Source: a virus
Strand: one strand, 5' to 3'
Length of the DNA: 44,637 nucleotides
Virus record (IMG/VR): IMGVR_UViG_3300027138_000006
Span: 1-44,637 of that record
In this document: one piece after another, positions 1 to 9,300 of the stretch
How the letters are laid out: the number at the start of each line of letters is the position of its first letter
Numbering within the stretch: the first letter of the stretch is position 1
The notes under the pieces: model-generated
Databases searched by the model: none
Seen by the model: only the letters and a program-made list of their open reading frames with translations
What the model was told of the DNA's origin: nothing
Translations under genes and position numbers: made by a program

Positions 1-2
1 TG

Positions 3-212
3 ACATTATTAACAAACGCAGATAAGTTAAACCTTATAGATCAACACATTAAGAGTATTGATTATCAAGCATATAATCTAGAACTAGATCTAATTGAAGC
101 AAATGCTGAATCACCAGTAAATTCAGATTCTGTTGCAACGCTTAATACTAGAATGAATGCTTTAACGGCAAAAAGAACTGCTCTGGAATCAGAAGCAGCA
201 ACACTAGAATAG
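3..212 (+). CDS. Small helical protein, start just outside the window
   Basis: Open from the window edge to a TAG at 210-212, with 69 codons visible. Bases 1-2 are TG, so the in-frame codon straddling the edge could be ATG or GTG and only one base of the gene may be missing. The product is charged, rich in Ala, Leu and Glu and probably helical, without a recognisable domain. It precedes another short helical protein and two fibre-like genes, so a tail-associated role is only a positional guess. Confidence 0.5.
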   Translation, partial: TLLTNADKLNLIDQHIKSIDYQAYNLELDLIEANAESPVNSDSVATLNTRMNALTAKRTALESEAATLE

Positions 213-223
213 TAGGAATATAA

Positions 224-409
224 GTGGCAGAAAAAGCAGAACTAATTATCACTGCATTACAGCAACGTATAGGAGAAATTGTCTCTAACTATGAAACGCA
301 GATTGCAGTTTTTCGAGCAGAAATTACCCAACTTGTGGAAGAGAAAGAGGCAAAGAGTGCGGCTATTCAAGACTACTCAGAGCATCTTAACGATATCACA
401 GCCGACTAA
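224..409 (+). CDS. Small coiled-coil protein (tail region)
   Basis: 61 residues from a GTG start preceded by AGGAA. The sequence is a nearly continuous amphipathic helix with Glu/Lys/Gln pairs (about residues 8-50), suggesting a coiled coil. It follows the truncated helical gene by 11 nt and overlaps the likely start of the next gene, so the three are probably co-translated. Function unknown; small coiled-coil proteins in tail regions are often fibre or baseplate accessories, but nothing here proves that. Confidence 0.5.
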   Translation: MAEKAELIITALQQRIGEIVSNYETQIAVFRAEITQLVEEKEAKSAAIQDYSEHLNDITAD

Positions 410-755
410 TTTCCCTTCAGGTATTGCTGTAAAAACAGACAAAGATACCTACTGGATCAAAGACGGCAAAAGGTATAAATTAATTTCTAATAGGGCCGCT
501 GAGTCTTGGAGCTTTACTACTGTATTGGCAACTGAAGCAGCATTATCAGGAATTAAGCTGGTAGGAAAGCTTGGATTCAGAGATGGATCCTTGATAAAAA
601 ACCTGGCAGATGGTAAAATGTATTTAGTATCACAGAATAAGTTAAGGCATATAGTTAGTCCAGACTCGTTTGGGCTGTATGGTTTAGATAGATCTAAGGT
701 AATAGAAGTGTCTGATAAAGAAATTGCAGCACACGATTTAGGAGAAAATTTATAA
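357..755 (+). CDS. Putative tail-fibre protein with KRxI-type surface motifs
   Basis: 132 residues if the GTG at 357 is used; it has an AAAGAGG ribosome site 6 nt upstream. An upstream ATG at 279 would add a basic stretch read over the preceding gene and is less likely. The body has two motifs of the type D-G-K-x-Y-x-(I/L/V)-x(3-5)-K-x-R-(H/Y)-x-I/L (around IKDGKRYKL and ADGKMYLVSQNKLRHI), known from bacterial cell-surface and phage fibre proteins. Its place directly before a fibre-like gene supports a virion-surface role. The start is uncertain because it overlaps the previous gene. Confidence 0.55.
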   Translation: MRLFKTTQSILTISQPTNFPSGIAVKTDKDTYWIKDGKRYKLISNRAAESWSFTTVLATEAALSGIKLVGKLGFRDGSLIKNLADGKMYLVSQNKLRHIVSPDSFGLYGLDRSKVIEVSDKEIAAHDLGENL

Positions 756-1168
756 TGGCTAGTACATTTAATGACGGCGACCCAATTGATGCAGCATCAC
801 TACAGCAGTTGCTGGAGAGACTTGCAAAGGTTGAATCTATTGCCCTACAAGGTGCATCTGCTGGCTCAACTATAAATCTTGCTCCAAAAACAGGCGCAGA
901 TGCCAGAGTTGCAAAGTTTTTTGGAGGATCTTCTGATCAAATAACTTTTACACCAGGGACATATGTTGACTTTACAATTGAACACAATCTTGGGGTAAAG
1001 CCAACAGCAATTGCCTTTGGTCAAGTGTACACTAGCAGCAATGATGCTTTAATTTATATGCCACAGGTAAGATCTATGGATGCAACCTCTGCTAAATGCA
1101 GAGTGAAGTGTCCTGCTACAGGTAAGGCTGGCAAGGGAAGAGTTTATTTCGTAGCAGTATATAGCTAA
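755..1168 (+). CDS. Putative tail fibre / receptor-binding protein
   Basis: 137 residues, ATG overlapping the preceding stop by one base. Residues 1-45 form an Ala/Leu-rich helical part. Residues 60-137 alternate short hydrophobic strands (ITFTPGTYVDFTIEHNLG, PTAIAFGQVY, VYFVAVYS) as in a beta-sandwich carbohydrate-binding tip; the pattern resembles H-type-lectin-like or fibre C-terminal domains. It is the last gene before a strong promoter, so it closes the structural transcription unit. The exact function is inferred. Confidence 0.55.
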   Translation: MASTFNDGDPIDAASLQQLLERLAKVESIALQGASAGSTINLAPKTGADARVAKFFGGSSDQITFTPGTYVDFTIEHNLGVKPTAIAFGQVYTSSNDALIYMPQVRSMDATSAKCRVKCPATGKAGKGRVYFVAVYS

Positions 1169-1172
1169 ACTC

Positions 1173-1200
1173 TTGACACCGTAGCTCAATATGCTACAAT
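1173..1200 (+). promoter_or_regulatory. Strong promoter for the replication region
   Basis: TTGACA at 1173-1178, 16-nt spacer, extended -10 TGCTACAAT at 1192-1200. The predicted start, near 1207, is about 48 nt upstream of the metallophosphoesterase ATG. It lies directly after the structural genes and is the most consensus-like promoter at the left end of the replication cluster. Confidence 0.8.
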
Positions 1201-1214
1201 TTAGATAATATTAA

Positions 1215-1232
1215 GGCCACAATTCTGTGGCC
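1215..1232 (+). promoter_or_regulatory. 5' leader hairpin
   Basis: GGCCACA (1215-1221) pairs perfectly with TGTGGCC (1226-1232) around an ATTC loop. It lies downstream of the 1195-1200 -10 element, so it would be in the 5' leader of the following mRNA. It could also act as a weak terminator for read-through from the tail genes, although the following bases (CTATCTTTA) are not a clean T tract. Confidence 0.5.
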
Positions 1233-1254
1233 CTATCTTTACGCAGGGACATTA

Positions 1255-2055
1255 ATGACAAACGATTTAAAATGGATGCTGTCATCTGATCAGCAATTTC
1301 CGTATCAAGACGATAAGATGATTGCCCTGTGGTTTAAGGTAATGAAATGGTTTAAGCCAGACGTAGTTGATTACCTTGGCGATACAGACGATCAAGCATG
1401 TTACAGCAAATATACTGAGGGACGATCAGCTGAGTTTTTAAACTATCATAAAAATGATAGCAAAGATCTAATTGTTCCGATGATGCGCCACGAGGCAAAG
1501 GGTGCAAGAGATTTTTATGCTAAAACAAGAGAGATGTTGCCAGATGCACAGCTGTTCTCAGCACTAGGAAACCACGACATTAGAGTATTTAATTACGTTG
1601 ATGCAAAGCTTCCAGATTACATTTCTGAGGTAACACCAGAGGCACTATGGAGTTTAGATTCTTTAGGTTATGATTATATCTATTATGACTCTTTACCAAA
1701 ACGTCGCTTTGGCGATGTGCACGTACACCACGGAATTTCGATATCGGCAACTGGGTCAGTCAGAAAAGATATGGAAGACCTACAAGTATCTTTAATCAGA
1801 GGACACTCACATAGAATTGCTTCACATATGGTAACATATGAATTAAGAAACGATGGCGAAGGAGAAACCCTTCGTGGATATGAGATTGGTCACATGTGTG
1901 ACGAAAAGGGGCCAGGTATGAAATATACTCAGCACCACGACTGGCAAAAAGGTTTTGCTGTGGCTCACATCGTAAATGATTATCCACACATTCAAATGAT
2001 CCACATTGCTCCAGACTACTCATGCGTTGTAGATGGAAAAACATTCTCGCTATGA
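1255..2055 (+). CDS. Calcineurin-like metallophosphoesterase
   Basis: 266 residues. The metallophosphoesterase motifs are in order: SDQQ at 11-14 (in place of the usual DxH), GDTDD at 42-46, GNHD at 105-108, HHG at 158-160 and GHSHR at 183-187, giving a di-metal phosphodiesterase/phosphatase site. Phage members of this superfamily act on nucleic acid ends or nucleotides; the substrate cannot be read from sequence. It is the first gene behind the 1173 promoter (CAGGG site 4 nt before ATG) and overlaps the next gene by ATGA, so it opens the replication operon. Confidence 0.85.
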   Translation: MTNDLKWMLSSDQQFPYQDDKMIALWFKVMKWFKPDVVDYLGDTDDQACYSKYTEGRSAEFLNYHKNDSKDLIVPMMRHEAKGARDFYAKTREMLPDAQLFSALGNHDIRVFNYVDAKLPDYISEVTPEALWSLDSLGYDYIYYDSLPKRRFGDVHVHHGISISATGSVRKDMEDLQVSLIRGHSHRIASHMVTYELRNDGEGETLRGYEIGHMCDEKGPGMKYTQHHDWQKGFAVAHIVNDYPHIQMIHIAPDYSCVVDGKTFSL

Positions 2056-2240
2056 TGAAATGCCAAAAATGTTCAGGTAGGGTTTTTGTAGATAGAGTAT
2101 TTTCTCAAAAGCTGCACACAGAGTTGTTTTGCATTCTTTGCGGTAAGCGATGGATGATCAATAAAGAAACGAGTGCCTTCGGAAAATGGCTAGAGAAAAC
2201 AGACAAAGACTACGCAAAAGATTCGTCTATTTCTTCTTAA
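2052..2240 (+). CDS. Small zinc-ribbon protein
   Basis: 62 residues if the ATG at 2052, overlapping the previous TGA, is used. Cys pairs CQKC near the N-terminus and CILC about 30 residues later make a four-Cys zinc ribbon; the remainder is basic and polar. Probably a nucleic-acid-binding or protein-protein adaptor. Its function is not recognised. Confidence 0.6.
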   Translation: MMKCQKCSGRVFVDRVFSQKLHTELFCILCGKRWMINKETSAFGKWLEKTDKDYAKDSSISS

Positions 2241-2668
2241 ATGGTAAAATCCATAAGGTGCTAAGGCTATCTAGGGCTAAAGACGAAGTTGTAGCATGGT
2301 CCTATTTAGATAAAAAAAGAATGATGTATTCCTATTCTCAAGTAGATAAAAATATGGAGAAGGCATACACCATAACAGAAGTTGGCAAAATTTTAGGAAG
2401 GCATAAGGTGACTATAGAGGAATATATTTTGCAGGGCAAAATCAAGCAGCCCCAAAAAGTATATCCAATTAGTAATCCAGAAAGTGCTTGGTCTAAGTAT
2501 ATGCTTAGCGAATCGGACATTCTGGACATTCATGAGTTTATTATTGATGCAGGTCATATTAGGGACCTGCCTTCAAGATCAGAATTGCAGGCTCTTCTCA
2601 AACACAATTTAATAATGTATACTAAGACAGAAGACGGAAAATTTGTACCTGTATGGAAGGCGGAGTAA
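2186..2668 (+). CDS. Helix-turn-helix (MerR/excisionase-like) DNA-binding protein
   Basis: Up to 160 residues from ATG 2186; the N-terminus overlaps the previous gene by 55 nt, so a later start is possible. Residues about 60-95 (AYTITEVGKILGRHKVTIEEYI) match a winged-helix MerR/excisionase DNA-binding motif. The N-terminal part with FFLNGKIHKVLRL and KRMMYSYSQV resembles a conserved phage domain of unknown role. Located just upstream of helicase and primase, it could be a replication-region regulator or origin-binding protein; that is inference. Confidence 0.65.
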   Translation: MARENRQRLRKRFVYFFLNGKIHKVLRLSRAKDEVVAWSYLDKKRMMYSYSQVDKNMEKAYTITEVGKILGRHKVTIEEYILQGKIKQPQKVYPISNPESAWSKYMLSESDILDIHEFIIDAGHIRDLPSRSELQALLKHNLIMYTKTEDGKFVPVWKAE

Positions 2669-2874
2669 TGTCAGAAACAAGAGTAAAGGTGGATTTGTCA
2701 TTCACACGCAATCTAGGAAACTACGAGAGCATTAGAATAAACATAGGCGTAGAAGATGATGTCCGTAGTGGAGAGAACGTAGACTCTGCTACAGAGAGAG
2801 TGTATGCGTTTGTAGAAAATAAATTAATAGAGAAGACTCGTGAAGTAGAGAAAGAGCTAAGCAGTGGCAAATGA
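2668..2874 (+). CDS. Conserved small phage protein of unknown function
   Basis: 68 residues from ATG 2668 (the stop of the previous gene overlaps as TAATG), with GGCGGAG just upstream; the alternative ATG at 2653 lacks such a site. The composition (VDLSFTRNLGNYESIRINIG followed by an acidic helix) suggests a beta-hairpin plus coiled-coil C-terminus. It sits in the replication operon ahead of the helicase gene. Confidence 0.65.
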   Translation: MSETRVKVDLSFTRNLGNYESIRINIGVEDDVRSGENVDSATERVYAFVENKLIEKTREVEKELSSGK

Positions 2875-3184
2875 AAAACTGCCATATGTTCTAATTGGAC
2901 TATACGAGAACCTCTATCTTGAAAGATATAATAAAAAGCCTAGGATAAATAAATTTCGTGAAAAGTGGGCAATGCAAGATGTTATAGATAGCGTTGGTAT
3001 GGACAAAGCAAAGGAACTTTTGGTATACTACTTCAAGACAACCAAGTCAGGCCACCCTCTTAGTTTCTTCTTTTATAACTTTGATAAGCTAGACTATTTA
3101 AAAACAGAACGAGAAAAAGATGCAATGCATCGTAAATTGCTACTACAGGCAACGAAAGAACTAGTTGAAGGCGGGAATGAATGA
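2864..3184 (+). CDS. Putative helicase-loader-like protein
   Basis: 106 residues, GTG start overlapping the previous gene. Predicted all-helical, aromatic and basic (for example INKFREKWAMQDVID, YYFKTTKSGHPLSFFFYNFD). No catalytic motif. The gene ends in a GGCGGGA site and directly abuts the DnaB-like helicase ATG. In many phages a small helical protein at this place loads the helicase, so that role is suggested by position only. Confidence 0.5.
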   Translation: MANEKLPYVLIGLYENLYLERYNKKPRINKFREKWAMQDVIDSVGMDKAKELLVYYFKTTKSGHPLSFFFYNFDKLDYLKTEREKDAMHRKLLLQATKELVEGGNE

Positions 3185-4425
3185 ATACAGAAGCCGAGTT
3201 AATCTCAGCAGTATGTAAGAATAAAGACATCAGCACCCTGCTTGCAGACAATGTAGATGAGATATTTACTTCACATAAAGATATCTGGGATTCATTAAAG
3301 TCTTATTATTATAAGTTCAAGGCAGTTCCAGAAGCTGGAATCCTTATGGAAAGATTCAAGGACTTTGAGCCAGTAGAAACAAAAGCAGAGACTGGCTATT
3401 ATTTAGATAAACTAAAGAATGAATACCTAACTGGCAGACTAAAAAATATTATTATTCAGAGTGGCTCTGCTTTAAAAGAAGATGCAGCCTCTAGAGTATT
3501 GGGAGATCTTCAGGCTAAGTTGTCTCAGCTTTCTAAGTTTACAAATCATGTTCGTGACGTAGACGTAACAGACATTGAGTTAGCAGAAAAACATTTCCTA
3601 GCAGTCAAGGAGCGCTCAGTAATTATGGGAGGGGCTCCAGGAATTCTTACAGGCTTTGATGCTATAGACAAAGCGTATCCTACTGGTATGGCTCCAGGGC
3701 ACCTCATAGTGGCTATTGGCTGGCCAGGACGTGGTAAGACATGGTTTACATCCTACCTTGCTTGTAAGGCGTGGGAGCAGGGCTTTAAGCCTATGATTGT
3801 ATCCCTTGAAATGTCTCCAGAAAATATGCGTGATCGTATTTATACAATGATGGGCTCAGGATTATTTCGTGCTTCAGACTTTGCAAGAGGTGACGTAAAT
3901 GTAGACACATTCCGTTCATGGGGTCAGAAGAGATTTGAGAATAAAAACGGATTCATTCTGGTATCTAATGAAGGTATGGGAGAAGTTAACGCTAATACTA
4001 TTCAGTCTAAGATAGATCAGCATAAACCAGACTTAGTTATTTTAGATTATCACCAATTGTTTTCTGATAATAAGCGGAGTTCAGGTGCAACAGAGCGTAA
4101 CATGAACGTATCTCGTGAATTTAAAATGCTTGCTATGACAAACAATATTCCAGTTATTGATATCACTGCAGCAACTATGGATGATATTACAGATCAAGAT
4201 GCACCACCTATGCTTAGCCAAGTTGCTTGGTCTAAGGCTATTGAGTATGATGCAGATATGGCTATTGCTATTCACAAGTACACTGATACCAATATGATTG
4301 AGGTTGTTAGCAGAAAGAATCGTCACGGAATGGATTTCAATGTCTTTTTAGATTGGGAAATTAACAGAGGTATTATCAAAGAAATTTACGAGAACCCATT
4401 TGCAAATGACGCATCGAAGAATTAA
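3181..4425 (+). CDS. dnaB: DnaB-like replicative DNA helicase
   Basis: 414 residues. RecA-fold helicase core with Walker A GWPGRGKT at 180-187, Walker B DLVILDYHQL at about 284-293 and the downstream helicase motif around QVAWSKAIEYDADMAI. Residues 1-130 form a helical N-terminal part as in DnaB primase-interaction domains. This is the hexameric fork helicase of the phage replisome, working with the adjacent primase and DnaE-type polymerase. The ATG follows GGCGGGA at 3170-3176. Slightly shorter than cellular DnaB (about 450-470), as usual for phages. Confidence 0.92.
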   Translation: MNTEAELISAVCKNKDISTLLADNVDEIFTSHKDIWDSLKSYYYKFKAVPEAGILMERFKDFEPVETKAETGYYLDKLKNEYLTGRLKNIIIQSGSALKEDAASRVLGDLQAKLSQLSKFTNHVRDVDVTDIELAEKHFLAVKERSVIMGGAPGILTGFDAIDKAYPTGMAPGHLIVAIGWPGRGKTWFTSYLACKAWEQGFKPMIVSLEMSPENMRDRIYTMMGSGLFRASDFARGDVNVDTFRSWGQKRFENKNGFILVSNEGMGEVNANTIQSKIDQHKPDLVILDYHQLFSDNKRSSGATERNMNVSREFKMLAMTNNIPVIDITAATMDDITDQDAPPMLSQVAWSKAIEYDADMAIAIHKYTDTNMIEVVSRKNRHGMDFNVFLDWEINRGIIKEIYENPFANDASKN

Positions 4426-4708
4426 AAGATTTCAAATAGATGTAGAGTTTCATGACAACTCTCAGCTAATAAGTTTAAGGCCTCAGTACGAAAACCTTTT
4501 GGTTCAGGATATGAGGGGTAAAGGATACGTAAGAGTGCTTGACATAGATCCAGCATTTTCGGTAGAATTTACTGGCGAGACGTGGAAGTTCTTAATGAGC
4601 ATTCACGGAGTATATGTGGGAAAGAAGAAGGCATGGCAATCAGAGGGTATAACGCAAGGGAAGTCGATACCACGCACTACACGCCAAACCATATTAAATC
4701 TATCCTAA
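4406..4708 (+). CDS. Conserved hypothetical protein between helicase and primase
   Basis: 100 residues from ATG 4406, overlapping the helicase end by 20 nt; a TTG at 4400 is an alternative. It reads as alternating short strands with a basic N-terminus, and its C-terminal 25 codons overlap the primase start by 76 nt in another frame. No domain recognised. Conserved placement between the two replisome genes suggests a replication accessory. Confidence 0.55.
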   Translation: MTHRRIKRFQIDVEFHDNSQLISLRPQYENLLVQDMRGKGYVRVLDIDPAFSVEFTGETWKFLMSIHGVYVGKKKAWQSEGITQGKSIPRTTRQTILNLS

Positions 4709-5631
4709 GATCTATAGGTCTTGAGTTAGTTGGCGAAACTGGTAATGACTTTCTATGCTACTGCCCATTTCACTCTAACAGACATACTTCAAGCTTTAGC
4801 GTTAGCCGTGAGAAGGGTGCATTCATATGCTTTAACCCATCTTGCGGGGAAGCTGGAACCCTACAAGAACTTGTTAAGCGAGTACTAAACAAAAATGATT
4901 TTCAGGCTATGAGGTTTATATCTTCAAAAGAGGCAGAGTCACTAGAAAACTTTGATGAAATGCTTTCAGAAGCAATGGAAGACAAGCCATTGTTTAAAGA
5001 GTTTTCAGAAGAGACTTTAAAAAAACTATATACTGATTTAATTACAACAAGCCCTGGTAAAGAATACTTTCTTTCTAGGGGAATAAATCAACAATCAATA
5101 ATTGATTTCGGTCTTGGATATTCTAGTAATATGAATATGGTTACTGTTCCAGTACATAGCCCTGACGGAATGGCAATAGGAATAGTTGGAAGATCAATTG
5201 AGGGTAAGTCTTTTAAGAACAGTACAAACTTACCTAAGAGCAAGACGTTATTCAACATTCATCGTGCCAAGAAAATTGGTGACCACGTAATAGTGGTAGA
5301 GTCTAGCTTTGATGCAATTCGTGTCCATCAAGCTGGGTTTCCTAATGTAGTGGCTACCCTAGGAGGATTTCTTTCTAAGGAACAGCACAGCCTACTAAAC
5401 AGACACTTTAACAAGATAACTGTTATGACTGATGCCGATCAGGCTGGAAGAGACCTAGGCAAAAGTATTGTTACTAAATTAAAGTTCAAGGACCTCTTGT
5501 GGGCTTCGTGTGAATATGGTAAGATATATCCACATGATGCAAAAGATGCTGGTGATTTAACGGACGAAGAAATTAAGGCATGCATTAAAAATTCTGTACC
5601 CGATATGGAATACAGATCTTGGAACTCGTGA
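4633..5631 (+). CDS. dnaG: DnaG-like DNA primase
   Basis: 332 residues from ATG 4633, which has AAGAAGG 5 nt upstream; an ATG at 4582 would add a tail with no ribosome site. CHC2-type zinc finger C44-x2-H47 with C66 and C71, then a TOPRIM domain with E223 (VVESSFDAIR) and DADQAG at 267-272. Synthesises RNA primers for the phage fork. It overlaps the previous gene, so coupled translation is likely. It is truncated relative to cellular DnaG (no C-terminal helicase-binding domain visible). Confidence 0.92.
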   Translation: MAIRGYNAREVDTTHYTPNHIKSILRSIGLELVGETGNDFLCYCPFHSNRHTSSFSVSREKGAFICFNPSCGEAGTLQELVKRVLNKNDFQAMRFISSKEAESLENFDEMLSEAMEDKPLFKEFSEETLKKLYTDLITTSPGKEYFLSRGINQQSIIDFGLGYSSNMNMVTVPVHSPDGMAIGIVGRSIEGKSFKNSTNLPKSKTLFNIHRAKKIGDHVIVVESSFDAIRVHQAGFPNVVATLGGFLSKEQHSLLNRHFNKITVMTDADQAGRDLGKSIVTKLKFKDLLWASCEYGKIYPHDAKDAGDLTDEEIKACIKNSVPDMEYRSWNS

Positions 5632-5637
5632 TATAAT
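5629..5637 (+). promoter_or_regulatory. Extended -10 promoter for the SSB gene
   Basis: TGATATAAT (TG-n-TATAAT) spanning the primase stop codon; no good -35 is visible. It predicts a start near 5644, about 39 nt upstream of the SSB ATG, giving an independent transcript for a protein needed in large amounts. Confidence 0.7.
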
Positions 5638-5646
5638 AAAAATACA

Positions 5647-5663
5647 GATGGATTTATACCATC
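5647..5663 (+). promoter_or_regulatory. Short leader hairpin before SSB
   Basis: GATGG (5647-5651) and CCATC (5659-5663) form a 5-bp stem with a 7-nt loop in the leader, followed by AAAGGAG at 5670-5676. A similar GATGG/CCATC hairpin is found in the leader at 36113-36136. Confidence 0.4.
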
Positions 5664-5682
5664 AACTATAAAGGAGAAATAT

Positions 5683-6354
5683 ATGAGTATAGTAAAGGGT
5701 CTAAAAGACCTAAACAAGGCACTAGATAAGCCTACCTACAGTGGTGGGGACGAAAACAAAGGCCGTTGGCTAAAGATTGAAGACGGCGAAAGCGTAAAGA
5801 TTAGGTTCTTGCAAGAACTTGATCCAGATTCACCAACATACAACGACAAGCTAGGTTGCGGTTTTATTGCGTTAGAGCACACGAATCCAAAAGATTATCG
5901 TCGCAAGGCTCTAGACACAATGGAAACAGAAGGACGTGACTGGGCTAATGAACAGCATCGCAAGGATCCAAAGGCTGGCTGGAAAGCCAGGACCCGCCTA
6001 TATATCAACGTCTTAGTAGACGATGGTAAAGAAGAGCCATATGTTGCAATTCTTTCACAAGGTACTAGCGGTAAAACAATTACTCCTACCCTAATTGAAT
6101 ACGCTGGCGAGATGGGAAGCATCACTAACCTGATGTGGAGAATTAAGCGCAATGGTTCAAAGACAGACACAAGTTATACAATTATTCCATTAGCAAAAGA
6201 CGAAACCCCATTTGATTTCACTTCGCTAGAATTGTATGACCTAGAAAAAACAGCAGTGCGTCACGTTACATATGCGGAACAAGAAGGCTTCTATATGGGC
6301 GAAGGTGGACAGCAAGAAGAGTCTTCTGCTTCAAGTAGCAGCGTAGACTGGTAA
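5683..6354 (+). CDS. ssb: Single-stranded DNA-binding protein (gp32-like)
   Basis: 223 residues. The opening DLNKALDKPTYSGGDENKGR followed by WLKIEDGESVKIRFLQEL matches the start of T4-gp32-type or related phage SSB folds. The C-terminus is acidic and Ser-rich and ends in W (EESSASSSSVDW), like the SSB protein-interaction tail. It coats ssDNA and probably contacts polymerase, primase and RecA. Strong SD AAAGGAG, own promoter and a position between primase and polymerase fit that role. Confidence 0.8.
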   Translation: MSIVKGLKDLNKALDKPTYSGGDENKGRWLKIEDGESVKIRFLQELDPDSPTYNDKLGCGFIALEHTNPKDYRRKALDTMETEGRDWANEQHRKDPKAGWKARTRLYINVLVDDGKEEPYVAILSQGTSGKTITPTLIEYAGEMGSITNLMWRIKRNGSKTDTSYTIIPLAKDETPFDFTSLELYDLEKTAVRHVTYAEQEGFYMGEGGQQEESSASSSSVDW

Positions 6355-6378
6355 CACAAGGTTAAAGGCGGAGAATTA

Positions 6379-9300
6379 ATGTCATTCACACATCTTCATG
6401 TGCATTCATACTATTCATTAATGGATGGCCTTAATTCTCCTGCCGACCTAGTGGCAGCAGCAAAAAAATCTGGGCAGGTTGCAATGGCAATCACGGACCA
6501 CGGAACCTTATCCTCACATAGAGAATTTCAAGTTGCCTGCAAAGAAAATGGAATCAAACCGATCCTTGGAGTAGAAGCTTACATTTCTCCAACAGACAGA
6601 TTTGATAGATCCTCTAAAACAGATAAAACAATTCAAAACTATAACCACATTACTTTACTAGCCAAAAATAAAAAGGGCTTAGAGAATATTGGAATACTTC
6701 AAGAGTTGGCTTGGAACGAAGGGTTTTACCACAAGCCTAGAATTGATAGAGAGATTTTATTTAAATATAGCGAAGGCGTGATAGCCCTGTCTGGGTGCAT
6801 GAACGGATTAATGTCTAAGCTAATTGAAAAAAATAATTTTGAAGAAGCAGAATCTGTATTTACAAAGTTTAAAGAAGTTTTTGGCAATGATTTTTATATA
6901 GAAGTTCAAGCTCATAATCCACCAGAGCTAAATGCAAAACTATTAGAGTTAGCAGATAAATTAAATATTAAACCAGCAGCAACTGGGGACTGCCACTTTG
7001 CCCACGAAGAAGACAAAGTTCTTGTAGAAGCAATGTTAGTCTTATCCACCTCTCCTAAATCTAGCAAGGATGCAGATTTTGAAATGTCTAAAGAAATTAA
7101 AGACATAAAAGAAAGATTAAATTATTTATATCCTGATAGGAAAATGACCTTTGAGGGACAGAATTTGTGGGTTCAATCCAGAGAAGAAATAGAAAATGAT
7201 TTTAATCTGGTTGGTATTTCTAGAAAAGATATTTATGAAAATACTATGGATATATCCAAAAAAATTGAGGAATACGACTTTAACAGGGGTCTAGACCTCC
7301 TGCCAGTCCCTAAGACCAATGCCGACCAGAAACTGTCTGAGATGGCCCTAGAAGGCCTTAAAAGGCTAGGTCTGCTAGAAGACAAGGTCTATTATGACAG
7401 AATTCAGGAAGAGTTATCTATAATTAAAGATAAGTCTTTTGCCTCATATTTCTTGGTTGTAGCCGATATGGTTAACTGGGCAAAAGAAAATAATATTATG
7501 GTTGGCCCAGGCCGAGGCTCGGCAGCTGGCTCCCTGGTATGCTATTCGTTAGGGATTACAAGCGTAGACCCAATTAAATATGACTTGCTCTTCTTCCGAT
7601 TTATTAACCCTGAGCGCAATGACTTCCCAGATATTGATACCGACTTTGAAGATCGTCGTCGTAAAGAGGTTAAAGATTATTTAAAGAAGAAGTTTAAGTT
7701 TGTTGCTTCTATTTCTACATACACTTATTTCAAAGATAAGGGTGGAATTAGAGATGCTGCTCGTGTGTTTATGGTTCCACTTTCAGAAGTAAACCGTGCA
7801 TTAAAATCAATCGACACGTTCGAGGACTTTGTAAGTTCTCCCAACACAAAAGAATTTAGAACAAAGTATCCAGAGGTATTTTGGTTGGCTGATAGATTAC
7901 GTGGCAAGATTCGGTCAGTTGGAGTGCATGCTGCTGGTGTAGTTGTTGCTAAAGATGATTTAAGAAAATATGCTCCAGTTGAATCTAGAGCAGACGCAAA
8001 CGATGAGGTTTCTGGAAGAATTCCAGTTGTGGCATACGATATGGATACAATTGCGGACATTGGTCTTATTAAGCTAGATGCTTTGGGATTAAAAACTTTG
8101 TCTGTAATTTCTGATACTGTAAAGTCTATTAAAGATCGTCACGGTAAAGATATAGATCTTGCAAAGCTTACTTTAGATGACCCGTCTGTTTATAAAACTT
8201 TAAGCGAGGGATATACAAAAGGTGTATTCCAAGCAGAAGCAACCCCTTACACTAATCTTTTAATTAAGATGGGTGTAGATAAGTTTGAAGACTTGGCTGC
8301 ATCTAACGCATTGGTTCGACCTGGAGCCATGAATACTGTAGGCGCCTCTTATATTAAACGTAAGCACGGAGATGAAGCAGTTCAATTTATTCACCCAATT
8401 ATGAAGCCTTTTACAGAAAATACATATGGGGTTATTATTTATCAGGAACAGGTTATGCAGGCTTGCGTACACTTGGGAGGTATGACTTGGTCAGAAGCTG
8501 ATAAAGTTCGTAAAATTATTGGAAAGAAAAAGGATGCAAAAGAATTTGATGAGTTTAAAGATAGGTTTATTGAAGGTGCTTCAAAACATATTTCTAAGAA
8601 GCAAGCAGAAACACTTTGGCACACATTTGAGGCGCATGCTGGGTATTCGTTCAATCGTTCCCACGCTGTTGCTTACTCTATGCTTTCTTATTATACTGCT
8701 TGGCTCAAAACTTATTACCCACTGGAATTCATGTTCTCCATCCTTAAAAACGAAAACGACAAAGATGCTAGAACGGGATATTTAATTGAAGCAAAAAGAC
8801 TGGGTCTGAGAGTATCTCTTCCTCACATTAATGAGTCTGAATTGTATTTTTCTTTAAAGGAAGATAGGATTCAGTTTGGATTAGCAGAGATAAAGTTTAT
8901 TTCAGATAGCATTGCAAATAAAATTATAAGCAAAAGGCCTTATGATAGTTACACCGATTTTATACAGAAAGCTTCTGCAAAGGGAAGCGGGATTAATAGT
9001 CGGGCAGTTGCTGCATTAAATTCAATTGGCGGAGCGGCATTTGAAGACAATCCACGTAGCGGTAAAGAAAAAGAATCTTACTATGAATACTTGGGTATCC
9101 CTACGTTTAACCTTGAAGGAATACCGCCAAGGATTAAAGCGCAAGCAAAACCAATTGAAGAGTTTGATGATTTAGGTTCCTTTGTAATGTTTGGAATGGC
9201 AAAGTCAATTAAAAGAGGAAATGGATGGGCAAGAATTGAATTGGTAGATGAGACAGGATCTATTGGTCTATTTCATAATGAGCAGACTCCAATTGAAACT